From Megasphaera hominis (GTDB taxonomy: Bacteria > Bacillota > Negativicutes > Veillonellales > Megasphaeraceae), in contig NZ_JACOGK010000012.1 in the NCBI RefSeq assembly GCF_014269395.1, positions 1 to 64,000 on the forward strand: DNA of 64,000 nucleotides. Direction: 5' to 3'. Position numbers and translations under genes: made by a program. This document shows positions 14,714 to 22,824 of this stretch, in pieces. Position 1 is the first letter of the stretch. Every line of letters starts with the position of its first letter. The notes beneath the pieces were generated by a model that saw only the letters and a list, made by a program, of their open reading frames with translations, was not told the origin of the DNA and ran no database searches.

Positions 14714-17700
14714 TTACTTGCGTTCAGCCAGTGCTTTGTACGATGCCAGGCGGTCTTTCATATCTTTTTCCGTCTGTTCGTAGAAGCCTTCCGCTGCTTC
14801 TGGGAAGACCTTTTCCAGGGATGCATAGCGTACTTCGCCCATGAGGAAGTCCCGCAGTTCGCCCTTCGGATCCTTCGAATCGAGGGTAAAGCCGTTCTTC
14901 CCTGCTGCTTCATCGTCCGGGTTGTAGCGATAGAGGTGCCAGTAGCCATTTTCTACGGCCTTCTTTGCTTCCTTCTGGCTAAAGCCCATGCCGGCTTTGA
15001 TGCCGTGGTTGATGCACGGTGCATAGGCAATGACCAAAGACGGTCCCTTATACGCTTCGGCTTCTTTGATGGCCTTGATGCACTGGTTCATATCGGCGCC
15101 GAGGGCTACCTGGGCAACGTAGACGTAGCCATAGGTCATAGCCATGCGGCCCAGATCCTTCTTCTTCGTCCGTTTGCCGCCGGCGGCAAATTTTGCAACG
15201 GCACTGGTCGGCGTAGCCTTAGAGGACTGGCCGCCTGTGTTGGAGTACACTTCCGTATCCATGACCAGGACGTTTACGTCTTCATCCTGTGCCAGGACGT
15301 GGTCGAGACCGCCGTAGCCAATATCATAGGCCCAGCCGTCACCACCGAAGAGCCACTGGCTCCGTTTGACGAGGTAATCGCGACGGTCGTAAATGCGCTG
15401 GCACACTGCATCATGATCTTTAGCCGCTGCTGCTACGGCTGTTGCCTTATCGGCGCGATCCCGTGTGTCTTCTGTATCATCGCGATGGTCATACCAATCC
15501 TGCAGGACAGCCTTGTCTGCTTCAGACAGGTCAGCGTGCTGAATGGCTTCCCATACGTCCATGGCCAGTTTTTCCCGTACCTGGTGCACACCGAGGTACA
15601 TGCCCAGGCCATATTCGGCGTTATCTTCAAAGAGGCTGTTGCCCCAGGCCGGACCACGGCCGTCCTTGTTCGTCGTGTACGGCGTAGACGGTACGCTGTC
15701 AGCCCAGACGCAGGAGCAGCCCGTGGCATTGGCAATCATCATGCGGTCGCCAAAGAGCTGCGTAACGAGTTTGGCATAGGGCGTTTCGCCACAGCCGGCG
15801 CAGGCACCGGAGAATTCCAGAAGCGGTTCTTCAAACTGGCTGCCTTTGACGGTAAACTTGTTGAACGGATTGTCTTTGACGGCAACGACTTTCTGGCCAT
15901 ATTCCCAGAGAGGTGCTTTTTCTTCCTGTGTCCCAAAGGGTTTCATGACCAGGGCTTTCTGCGGAGCCGGGCATACTTCGGCACAGCTGCCGCAGCCGAG
16001 GCAGTCGAGGACGCTGACGGACATAGTGAAATGGAGACCTTTGGCGCCGACGGCGTCTTTGGCGGCAAAGCCGGCCGGTGCGTGCTGCAATTCTTCATCT
16101 GTCGCAAGGACAGGACGGATTGCGGCATGGGGGCAAACGATGGCGCACTGGTTGCACTGAATGCAGTTTTCAGTCTGCCATTCTGGTACCATAATGGCAA
16201 CACCGCGTTTTTCATAGGCTGCTGTGCCCTGCGGGAAGGCACCATCTTCCAGGCCGGCAAAGGCGCTGACCGGGAGGGAATCCCCTTCCTGACGGTTAAT
16301 GGGCTGCTGCAGTTTCGTAATGAATTCGGGTACATCCTGTGCGGCCTGCGGTGCATCGGCTGCACTGGCCCAGGCGGCAGGAATGTCGACGGCAACGACT
16401 TGGGCAATGCCTTCGTCAATGGCGGCATTGTTCATATCGACAACTTTCTGGCCTTTCTTGCCATAGTTCGTGACCACTGCGTCTTTCAGGTATTTTACGG
16501 CATCTTCTACAGGAATGATATCGGCAAGCTTAAAGAAGGCTGACTGCATGATCATGTTGAAGCGGCCGCCCAAGCCGATTTCCTGAGCAATCTTAACGGC
16601 ATTGATCGTATAGAATTTGATCTGTTTCTGTGCCAAGGTCCGTTTCATCGCTGCCGGCAAGTTGGCTTCGAGGCCCGCTGCATCCCAAATGGTATTCAAG
16701 AGGAATGTGCCGCCTTCTTTGATGCCGGCCAGGACGTCGTATTTCTGTACGTACGTCTGCTGGGAGCACGAAACGAAGTTGGCCTTGTTGATCAGGTACG
16801 ACGCCGTAATCGGTGTCTTGCCAAAGCGCAGGTGCGATACGGTAATGCCGCCGGATTTCTTCGAGTCATAGGCAAAGTAGGCCTGGGCGTACATATCCGT
16901 ATGGTTACCGATAATCTTGATGGCCGACTTGTTGGCACCGACTGTACCATCACTACCGAGGCCCCAGAACTTGCAGGCCGTCGTGCCTTCTGGCGTCGTA
17001 TCAATATCCTGCGTAACCGGCAAGGACGTATGCGTTACGTCGTCGACGATAGCTACCGTGAAATGATCCTTCGGCTGCTCCTGCTTCAGGTTTTCAAAGA
17101 CGCTGAGAATATGGGTCGGTGTCGTATCCTTACCGCCTAAGCCGGCACGGCCGCCGACGATGAGCGGTTTGTTGGCAACCGTGCTGTAGGCCTGGGTAAC
17201 ATCCAGATACAGCGGTTCAGCCAGGGAGCCCTGTTCCTTCGTGCGGTCCAGAACAGCAATCTTTTTGACCGTTTCCGGAATGTATTTGAAGAAATACTTG
17301 AGCGAGAAGGGACGATAGAGATGTACCGAAAGGAGGCCCGTCTTTTCGCCGTGGGCGTTCAGGTAATCGACGGTTTCCTTCGTGGCATCGCAGAGGGAGC
17401 CCATGGCAATGACCATGTATTCCGCATCCGGTGCGCCGTAATACGTGAAGGGATGGTATTCACGGCCCGTCATTTCAAAGACCTTCTGCATGTATTCTTC
17501 GACAATATCCGGCAAGGCTTCGTAGTACTTGTTCTGTACTTCCTGCTGCTGGAAGTAGACGTCACTGTTTTCCAGGGAGCCCTTCAGGGTCGGATGATCC
17601 GGTGCCGAACCGCGGTCACGGAAGGCTTTGACAGCATCCATATCCACCAGTTTAGCCAGATCGTCGTAATCCCAGGCTTCGATCTTTTGAATTTCGTGAG

Positions 17701-18229
17701 ACGTACGGAAGCCGTCGAAGAAATTGAGGAACGGTACACTGCCCTTGATAGCTGACAAATGAGCGACAGCCGAAAGGTCCATGACTTCCTGAACGCTGGC
17801 TTCGCACAGGAGAGCAAAGCCCGTTTGGCGACAGGCCATGACGTCGCGCTGATCGCCAAAGATGGACATGGCGTTCGTAGCCAGTGCCCGGGCAGCTACA
17901 TGGAAGACACCCGGCAGGAGTTCGCCGGCGATTTTATACATATTCGGAATCATGAGCAAAAGGCCCTGTGATGCTGTATAGGTCGTCGTCAAAGCGCCGG
18001 AAACGAGGGAACCGTGCACGGCACCGGCAGCACCGCCTTCGGCCTGCATTTCCTGTACCTTGACTACCTGGCCAAACATATTCTTGACGCCCTTCGTCGC
18101 CCATTCATCCATTTTTTCTGCCATGGTCGAGCTCGGCGTGATGGGGTAAATGGCAGCCACATCGGTGAAGACATACGACACGTAGGCCGCGGCTGTATTA
18201 CCATCCATCGTCATCATTTTCATTCCCAT
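14714..18229 (-). CDS. nifJ: Pyruvate:ferredoxin (flavodoxin) oxidoreductase, single-chain
   Basis: The 1171-residue enzyme oxidises pyruvate with CoA to acetyl-CoA and CO2 and reduces ferredoxin. Its domains run in the classical order. The N-terminal pyrimidine-binding domain contains IYPITPSSTMAE (about 28-39), and the gamma and CoA-binding regions follow. Two 4Fe-4S sites follow, ENCIQCNQCAIVCPHAA and DCLGCGSCAEVCPA (about residues 690-760). The C-terminal thiamine-diphosphate domain has GDGWAYDIGYGG and the NTGGQSSKATPT block. Four further conserved cysteines (ACAGCGETPY, TGCSC and one near the C-terminus) serve the proximal cluster. The length matches the homodimeric enzymes of Clostridia and Negativicutes. 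It is expressed alone, divergently from a LysR regulator that may control it. Confidence 0.95.
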   Translation of the reverse strand: MGMKMMTMDGNTAAAYVSYVFTDVAAIYPITPSSTMAEKMDEWATKGVKNMFGQVVKVQEMQAEGGAAGAVHGSLVSGALTTTYTASQGLLLMIPNMYKIAGELLPGVFHVAARALATNAMSIFGDQRDVMACRQTGFALLCEASVQEVMDLSAVAHLSAIKGSVPFLNFFDGFRTSHEIQKIEAWDYDDLAKLVDMDAVKAFRDRGSAPDHPTLKGSLENSDVYFQQQEVQNKYYEALPDIVEEYMQKVFEMTGREYHPFTYYGAPDAEYMVIAMGSLCDATKETVDYLNAHGEKTGLLSVHLYRPFSLKYFFKYIPETVKKIAVLDRTKEQGSLAEPLYLDVTQAYSTVANKPLIVGGRAGLGGKDTTPTHILSVFENLKQEQPKDHFTVAIVDDVTHTSLPVTQDIDTTPEGTTACKFWGLGSDGTVGANKSAIKIIGNHTDMYAQAYFAYDSKKSGGITVSHLRFGKTPITASYLINKANFVSCSQQTYVQKYDVLAGIKEGGTFLLNTIWDAAGLEANLPAAMKRTLAQKQIKFYTINAVKIAQEIGLGGRFNMIMQSAFFKLADIIPVEDAVKYLKDAVVTNYGKKGQKVVDMNNAAIDEGIAQVVAVDIPAAWASAADAPQAAQDVPEFITKLQQPINRQEGDSLPVSAFAGLEDGAFPQGTAAYEKRGVAIMVPEWQTENCIQCNQCAIVCPHAAIRPVLATDEELQHAPAGFAAKDAVGAKGLHFTMSVSVLDCLGCGSCAEVCPAPQKALVMKPFGTQEEKAPLWEYGQKVVAVKDNPFNKFTVKGSQFEEPLLEFSGACAGCGETPYAKLVTQLFGDRMMIANATGCSCVWADSVPSTPYTTNKDGRGPAWGNSLFEDNAEYGLGMYLGVHQVREKLAMDVWEAIQHADLSEADKAVLQDWYDHRDDTEDTRDRADKATAVAAAAKDHDAVCQRIYDRRDYLVKRSQWLFGGDGWAYDIGYGGLDHVLAQDEDVNVLVMDTEVYSNTGGQSSKATPTSAVAKFAAGGKRTKKKDLGRMAMTYGYVYVAQVALGADMNQCIKAIKEAEAYKGPSLVIAYAPCINHGIKAGMGFSQKEAKKAVENGYWHLYRYNPDDEAAGKNGFTLDSKDPKGELRDFLMGEVRYASLEKVFPEAAEGFYEQTEKDMKDRLASYKALAERK

Positions 18230-18278
18230 TGTACAAACCCTCCAATTCTTTAAATCAATCTTGTTTTTCTATGACATG

Positions 18279-18308
18279 ATTATATATCATAGCTATAACT
18301 AATTTCAA
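18279..18308 (-). promoter_or_regulatory. nifJ promoter with a repeated word in its spacer
   Basis: TTGAAA (18303-18308) and TATAAT (18279-18284) on the minus strand are 18 bases apart. The spacer contains AGCTATAACT (18291-18300, plus strand), and the same ten bases occur again at 18460-18469 in front of the LysR gene. Confidence 0.65.
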
Positions 18309-18410
18309 GATACCCTTTTCTTCAAAAAGCACTGCAAGAGCCTGCCGTTTCTCGCTAAAATCCCTTTATTTGGCGGCATTTAGGCCCGCTCATCGATTGA
18401 AAATCAGGTG

Positions 18411-18469
18411 TTATATATAATTTTATTATGAAATAATATAGTTTTCAATTATATATAAAAGCTATAACT
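18411..18469. promoter_or_regulatory. Putative LysR operator region between nifJ and the LysR gene
   Basis: TTATATATAATT (18411-18422) and AATTATATATAA (18447-18458) form a perfect 12-base inverted repeat with a 24-base spacer, directly followed by AGCTATAACT (18460-18469). The rest of the 355-base gap holds the nifJ promoter and otherwise A/T-rich sequence with no gene. LysR proteins typically bind such dyads near the divergent promoter. Confidence 0.45.
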
Positions 18470-18584
18470 GTGTATATGTGCTTATACATTTCCACTCCTT
18501 TTATTTATATCATGTCTGACAAGATGTATATGAGAGTATTATACACAACGAAGCTGCATATTTCAAGCCAAAAGAGGAATTATC

Positions 18585-19511
18585 ATGAAACTACAACAAC
18601 TTATTTATGTCAAAGAAGTCGCCCGCTGCCGCTCGATGAATAAAGCTGCCGTCAATCTCTACATTTCCCAGCCTACCTTGTCGGAAGCCATCCGCAACCT
18701 GGAAGCCGAGCTGTCCATTACCATTTTCGACCGTTCCCGCTCAGGCGTATCCCTTACCGGTGAAGGAATTGAATTTCTCAACCTGGCTGAAAAGGTGCTG
18801 GCCGATACAGAGGAAATTTACAATCATTATACGAAAAAGAAGAAGCCCCTGGAATTTCAGATTTCCTGTCACCACTATGCCTTTGTCGTCGACTTCTTCG
18901 TTCAGTTCCTCAACCACATCGATGCCACAGCGTTCTCCCTGTCCCTGAAGGAGACGGAAACCATAACAGCACTGGAAGACGTATACCTCAAAAAAAGTAT
19001 CCTCAGCGTCATTTGTCTGACGCCGGAAAACGAGCACTACTTGCGGCAAATCCTGGACAAATGGGATCTCGTCTTTCACCCCTTAGCCAGCGTACAGCCC
19101 TATGTTTTCCTGCGTAAGGACCATCCCCTGGCCCGGCAAGCGACGATTGCCCTAGAGGACCTGTCCCCCTATCCTATGCTCATCTTCTCCCAGGGCAGCC
19201 AGACGAATACGCTTGCTCAGGAAGAACTCTTCGTCCTGAAAGATCATACTAAAGTCGTCTACTCCTACGACCGCGGTACGACGAACAACATTCTTGCCCA
19301 CACAGACTGCTTCAATGTTGGTACGGGCTACATTATTCCCGGCATCATTCCCGATGAAATCACAGCCCTGCCTCTATCCGGTAACACACAGATGTCGGAA
19401 CTTGGCTGGGTTCATTTGCGTACACAGGAAATCACAAAACTCATGTCCACCTTTGTCCAGGGCATTGAGCATTCCCTGCGTACCTACGCGCCCCATACGC
19501 CCATCTTGTAA
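18585..19511 (+). CDS. LysR-family transcriptional regulator
   Basis: A 308-residue regulator. The N-terminal winged helix-turn-helix runs from residue 1 to about 60: the SMNKAAVNLYISQPTLSEAIRNLE core, then FDRSRSGVSLTGEG. An effector-binding domain of the periplasmic-binding-protein fold fills residues 90-300. The ATG is preceded by AGAGG. It faces nifJ across a 355-base gap containing shared dyads, so control of pyruvate oxidation (and itself) is a reasonable inference. The co-inducer is unknown. It is convergent with the hydratase gene downstream, the two sharing a terminator. Confidence 0.88.
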   Translation: MKLQQLIYVKEVARCRSMNKAAVNLYISQPTLSEAIRNLEAELSITIFDRSRSGVSLTGEGIEFLNLAEKVLADTEEIYNHYTKKKKPLEFQISCHHYAFVVDFFVQFLNHIDATAFSLSLKETETITALEDVYLKKSILSVICLTPENEHYLRQILDKWDLVFHPLASVQPYVFLRKDHPLARQATIALEDLSPYPMLIFSQGSQTNTLAQEELFVLKDHTKVVYSYDRGTTNNILAHTDCFNVGTGYIIPGIIPDEITALPLSGNTQMSELGWVHLRTQEITKLMSTFVQGIEHSLRTYAPHTPIL

Positions 19512-19526
19512 GGCCGGGCTACACAT

Positions 19527-19560
19527 AAAAAAGCTGCCCCACACAGCAGTGTGAGGCAGC
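19527..19560 (-). terminator. Bidirectional terminator between the LysR and hydratase genes
   Basis: GCTGCCCCACAC pairs with GTGTGAGGCAGC (one mismatch). On the minus strand it is followed by six T. It lies between two convergent genes, 15 bases from each stop codon or thereabouts. Confidence 0.8.
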
Positions 19561-19575
19561 ATAGGTACGAGTAGC

Positions 19576-20457
19576 TTATTTCCATTCAAAGACGCCCCGG
19601 TTAAGGACCGCTTTGCCCGTATTCTTATTGACGAATTTGAAGTACGCCTGATGATCGCTCATCTTCCAGAGCTGCAGCTGCACTGGCGTATCGGGGAAAA
19701 GAACCGACGTCATCTGGGCAGCCATGCGGGTCATCCGTTCCGGTTCCCCTGGAATGAGGGCGCTAATGGCCATACGGCACGAGAAGCCAAAGGAGCAGAG
19801 GCCCTGCATGAAGGGTTTTTCAAAACCCATTTTCTGCGTGTATTCCGGATCGACGTGAACCAGGTTCGTGTCACCTGTAAGGCGGTACAAGAGGTTCTGT
19901 ACAGGGCTGATGTAATCATCGACGGTTACGTCCGGTTCGCGGTCGGGAATAACGACGGAGCTTTTGGGCATCGGTACGCCGCCAAAGCCGCCGGCTTCGT
20001 GGAAGAACGTCGTCGAATAGTTCGTGCACACATCGCGGCCCGCTTCGTCACGGACGACAATCTTCGTCTTGACGACAGCGCCTTTGCCTTCACCGCGATC
20101 GTATACATCCGTAATTTCATCCTGCCACTGGAAGGTCCCTTTGATCGGGTCAATGGGCCGGTGCATAATGATTTCGTGATCCATATTGAGGAAAGAGATG
20201 GTCGGCTTAATAATGTCATTAGCCAGCATAGACGCAGGCAAGGGCATCCACTGGTACGGCCGTACATTGACAGTGCCCCAATACGGAACAGTACCGTACG
20301 TAGGAATGGCCTTCAGGAATTTTTCATACGTATAAGAAATATCTTCCCTGTGCGCGCCAACAGCCAAAGCATACAGAATAATATCGCGCCAATTATATTC
20401 CAAATAGCGCGGTTCCATTTTCTTGCCAACAAGCATTTCATCTAAACGTTCTTTCAT
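19576..20457 (-). CDS. MaoC-like/hydratase-2 type (R)-specific enoyl-CoA hydratase-like protein
   Basis: The 293-residue protein appears to be a double hot-dog fold. The C-terminal half contains YRLTGDTNLVHVDPEYTQKMGF, which follows the hydratase-2 signature (Tyr/Phe-x-x-L-S/T-G-D-x-N-x-x-H-x-D-P) with both the catalytic Asp and His. The N-terminal half (about residues 20-150) looks like the non-catalytic hot-dog seen in eukaryotic MFE-2 and some bacterial dehydratases. It would hydrate trans-2-enoyl-CoA to (R)-3-hydroxyacyl-CoA; the natural acyl chain is unknown. I start at the ATG at 20457 (MKERLDEML) because GGAGG lies eight bases ahead. Two upstream ATGs overlap that ribosome binding site. 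No pathway partner is adjacent. Confidence 0.75.
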   Translation of the reverse strand: MKERLDEMLVGKKMEPRYLEYNWRDIILYALAVGAHREDISYTYEKFLKAIPTYGTVPYWGTVNVRPYQWMPLPASMLANDIIKPTISFLNMDHEIIMHRPIDPIKGTFQWQDEITDVYDRGEGKGAVVKTKIVVRDEAGRDVCTNYSTTFFHEAGGFGGVPMPKSSVVIPDREPDVTVDDYISPVQNLLYRLTGDTNLVHVDPEYTQKMGFEKPFMQGLCSFGFSCRMAISALIPGEPERMTRMAAQMTSVLFPDTPVQLQLWKMSDHQAYFKFVNKNTGKAVLNRGVFEWK

Positions 20458-20594
20458 CGTCATAGCCTCCATTCAAGTTCCATCAGTTTGTCTTAGTATA
20501 TTTTATCATGTTATGGGACAATGTGACAGACCGGCCCGGCACTTCCAGCGGATTTTTTTCTTCTCTGAGAAAATTTCCTTCCCCCTTGTACGAC

Positions 20595-20626
20595 AAAAAG
20601 ACCTGATTCCTGCATCAGGTCTTTTT
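20595..20626 (-). terminator. Strong terminator of the lytic transglycosylase gene
   Basis: AAAAAGACCTGAT and ATCAGGTCTTTTT form a perfect 13-bp stem with a six-base loop, 38 bases after the stop codon at 20665 on the minus strand. Confidence 0.88.
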
Positions 20627-20664
20627 GCAAGTCCCGGTCTCTTGCGAGCCGGCAAGGACTTTTC

Positions 20665-21441
20665 TTATTTGGCAAAGCTTGTCAAATGCGTGTTGTCGTT
20701 GTTTTTGGTCTTTCCCGAACGCTGTAGGACGTGTTCCGTGTGGCTGGCCGTGCCGATTTTTTCCTGGGCCATTGCCGTCGCGCCACTAGGGCTCACTGCA
20801 CTGGCAGTCTGGTTTTCGTGCCATTCTTTAAGGGCCGGGAAAACAGGAGCATTAACCTTAGTCGTCGCTACAGGGCTTTCGTCCATGCGGCCTGTATTAG
20901 CCTGCATACCGGCAATACGCCAAATATCCTGGCGTGTATTTTCTACAGTCTGGACGTAGTTCATGGTTTCTGCATAATGAGGCACGCCACCGGCGCGGTC
21001 TACAGCTCCGGGACCGGCATTATACGCAGCCGCTGCATACATAAAGGGCTTATCCCAGGTCTTGTAACGATCCATCATCTGGCCCAGGTATTTTACGCCG
21101 CCAAAGATGTTTTCTCGTACATTATAGGGATTGACGTTGAGATACGCTGCCGTATCGGGCATGAGCTGCGCAATGCCGATAGCGCCAACGCCGGAAACTG
21201 CCGTATTGTCAAAATGGCTTTCTGTCGTAAAGACAGCCGTCGCAAAGACCGGGTCTACGTGATACGTTGCCGCAGCATCACAAATATTCCGGGAAATATC
21301 CGCAGCCTGTTGGGCACTAACGTACTTGCTCACCTGGTCATACACTAATTCTTCCGGTGTAATGGCCTGGGTAGCTGGTAAAATCGCCATGAGGCTGAAA
21401 ACTAAGACTGCTGCTTTGCGTTTCAAATTCCAATTGATCAT
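20665..21441 (-). CDS. Exported lytic murein transglycosylase (SLT domain)
   Basis: A 258-residue protein with a signal peptide: basic MINWNLKRK, then AAVLVFSLMAILPATQA. The goose-lysozyme-like SLT domain covers about residues 50-165. The catalytic Glu74 is in FTTESHF; GVGAIGIAQLMPDTAAYLNVNPYN and YAAAAYNAGPGAVDR are the remaining family motifs. It cleaves peptidoglycan between MurNAc and GlcNAc with formation of anhydroMurNAc, in the periplasm. The C-terminal 60 residues are low in complexity and probably unstructured. An extended -10 box (TGG-TATAAT, 21498-21503) with no clear -35 precedes it. It stands alone. Confidence 0.88.
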   Translation of the reverse strand: MINWNLKRKAAVLVFSLMAILPATQAITPEELVYDQVSKYVSAQQAADISRNICDAAATYHVDPVFATAVFTTESHFDNTAVSGVGAIGIAQLMPDTAAYLNVNPYNVRENIFGGVKYLGQMMDRYKTWDKPFMYAAAAYNAGPGAVDRAGGVPHYAETMNYVQTVENTRQDIWRIAGMQANTGRMDESPVATTKVNAPVFPALKEWHENQTASAVSPSGATAMAQEKIGTASHTEHVLQRSGKTKNNDNTHLTSFAK

Positions 21442-21607
21442 CTAATGGGTTTCCTTTCTCTTGTACACTGGCAAGGTACAAGGAAAATATCTTTTCCATT
21501 ATACCACAAGCCATATCGCCAAATATGTCGGGATTGTTACAATTTCGACTTATTTTTGTCCTGTATTATAAGTCATTTCTCTTTTTTGCAGGCCCGGCAA
21601 AATAGGT

Positions 21608-21643
21608 AAAAAAAGGCGCCAGTCTGTTTTGCAGGCCGGCGTC
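21608..21643 (-). terminator. Intrinsic terminator of the FMN-binding protein gene
   Basis: On the minus strand GCCGGCCTG and CAGACTGGC pair (with one G-U and one bulge) and are followed by GCC and seven T. It lies about 20 bases after the stop codon at 21661. Confidence 0.65.
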
Positions 21644-21660
21644 CATCTGCTTGCCGTAGC

Positions 21661-22044
21661 TTATATTTTTTGGGTAGCCTTGGTCACGGTGATTTCCATA
21701 ACGCGGTTCGGAAAATCAAGTTTCTTCTTCATGAGGTCAAACTCCGGCCCTTCGCTGAGGAAACGGGCTGTACCTTCGACGATAAAACCTGTACCCTCGT
21801 AGCCATTGTAGCCTTCCACCTCTTTTGAACCTACAGAAAGCTGTACCTTCGGATTGACAGCTACATTCTTTTCCGTCTGTCTGTAGCCAAAGGCCGGTAT
21901 GAGGATGCGGTCGCCGTCGACGATTTCGAGGTACGAATTCCACGTATTGACCAAATGTGGTTCTGCCGTAGCGCCCCAGGAGAGAACAGTCACTACACCT
22001 TCATGAGCAAGAACAGCGCGAAATTTATCATTTAAAATTGCCAT
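21661..22044 (-). CDS. Pyridoxamine 5'-phosphate oxidase-like FMN-binding split-barrel protein
   Basis: A 127-residue small split-barrel flavoprotein. Features are the N-terminal MAILNDKFRAVLAHEGVVTVLSWG strand pair, GDRILIPAFGYRQTEKNVAVNPKVQLSVG (cofactor-contacting strand and loop) and GTGFIVEGTARFLSEGPEFD. Family members bind FMN or related cofactors and act as small oxidoreductases; the substrate is not evident. The gene is divergent from an Rrf2 regulator, with a perfect palindrome between the two promoters, so redox or stress-responsive control is likely. It has its own promoter at 22089-22117 and a terminator. Confidence 0.78.
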   Translation of the reverse strand: MAILNDKFRAVLAHEGVVTVLSWGATAEPHLVNTWNSYLEIVDGDRILIPAFGYRQTEKNVAVNPKVQLSVGSKEVEGYNGYEGTGFIVEGTARFLSEGPEFDLMKKKLDFPNRVMEITVTKATQKI

Positions 22045-22088
22045 ATAGATAAGGCCCTCCTAATTACGGATATTTTTTGTCTGTGATT

Positions 22089-22117
22089 ATCATACAGGAA
22101 AGTCTTTACTTCGTCAA
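22089..22117 (-). promoter_or_regulatory. Promoter of the FMN-binding protein gene
   Basis: TTGACG (22112-22117) and TATGAT (22089-22094) on the minus strand are 17 bases apart. Confidence 0.7.
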
Positions 22118-22131
22118 ATGACAATTCGGAA

Positions 22132-22152
22132 TACAGATAATTTATATCTGTA
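22132..22152. promoter_or_regulatory. Perfect palindrome, probable operator of the divergent Rrf2 regulator
   Basis: TACAGATA (22132-22139), spacer ATTTA, TATCTGTA (22145-22152). It lies between the -35 boxes of two divergent promoters (22112-22117 and 22169-22174), the classic position for a shared operator. Confidence 0.6.
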
Positions 22153-22168
22153 ATTATTAAAAAATAGG

Positions 22169-22198
22169 TTGACCATAACCATACTTATACCTTATCAT
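22169..22198 (+). promoter_or_regulatory. Promoter of the Rrf2 regulator gene
   Basis: TTGACC (22169-22174) and TATCAT (22193-22198) are separated by 18 bases. AAGGAGGG follows shortly after, ahead of the ATG at 22225. Confidence 0.6.
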
Positions 22199-22224
22199 AA
22201 AAGAGATAAGGAGGGACTGCCCCT

Positions 22225-22719
22225 ATGAAATTTTCAGTAGGCCTGGAATATGCACTGCACTGTCTGCTCTACATGGTAGACCTGCCGGAAGGGTATTCTG
22301 TCGGTGTGCGCGAGCTGGCACACTATCAGGGTGTATCAGAAACGTATTTGGCAAAATTTTTTACAAAACTGCGCAAAGCCGGCATTGTCAAGGCTGCGCC
22401 TGGTGTAAACGGTGGCTACGAGCTGGCCTTAGCACCGCAGGACATCACGTTTTGGCACGTCGTCGAAGCCATCGAGGGCAAAACGCCCCTCTTCCAATGC
22501 GACGAAATACGGCAACGGGAGTTGCTCCTCGATCAGGACAATCTGCCTGACGCGTACACGAAATGCCCATGCCTCATACACACGGTCATGAACGAAGCAG
22601 AAGACCGCATGCGGCAATACCTTAACGAAAAAACACTGGCCTGGCTCCATGGCCAGACCATGACTAAGATTCCTCAAGACCACAGAAAAGCTATGCAAGA
22701 TTGGTTTATAAAAGAGTAA
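22225..22719 (+). CDS. Rrf2-family transcriptional regulator with three cysteines
   Basis: The 164-residue regulator begins MKFSVGLEYALHCLLYM, the usual Rrf2 opening. A winged helix (VRELAHYQGVSETYLAKFFTKLRKAGIVKAAPGVNGGYELA) extends to about residue 75. In the effector region three cysteines are present, one in LFQCDE and two in KCPC. Iron-sulfur Rrf2 members such as IscR and NsrR use three cysteines at comparable sites, so cluster or redox sensing is plausible, though the spacing here is not the canonical one. It probably represses the divergent flavoprotein gene and itself through the 22132-22152 palindrome. A strong terminator follows. Confidence 0.85.
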   Translation: MKFSVGLEYALHCLLYMVDLPEGYSVGVRELAHYQGVSETYLAKFFTKLRKAGIVKAAPGVNGGYELALAPQDITFWHVVEAIEGKTPLFQCDEIRQRELLLDQDNLPDAYTKCPCLIHTVMNEAEDRMRQYLNEKTLAWLHGQTMTKIPQDHRKAMQDWFIKE

Positions 22720-22730
22720 AAATGTACGAA

Positions 22731-22776
22731 GACCCTGGCAGCATGCAGAGAAAGCATGCCGCCAGGGTCTTTTTTG
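22731..22776 (+). terminator. Strong terminator of the Rrf2 gene
   Basis: GACCCTGGC-A-GCATGC pairs with GCATGC-C-GCCAGGGTC, 15 bp with one mismatch, followed by six T. It lies 11 bases after the stop codon. Confidence 0.88.
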
Positions 22777-22824
22777 TTTGCTCCGGTACATGTAGCACAA
22801 TATAGAATGCCAGCCAAACTATGT

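Noticed and set aside
14936-16543. Long plus-strand reading frame (535 codons) opposite nifJ
   Set aside because: It is antisense to a certain gene, has no ribosome binding site and its translation shows no family pattern; it arises from the codon bias of nifJ.
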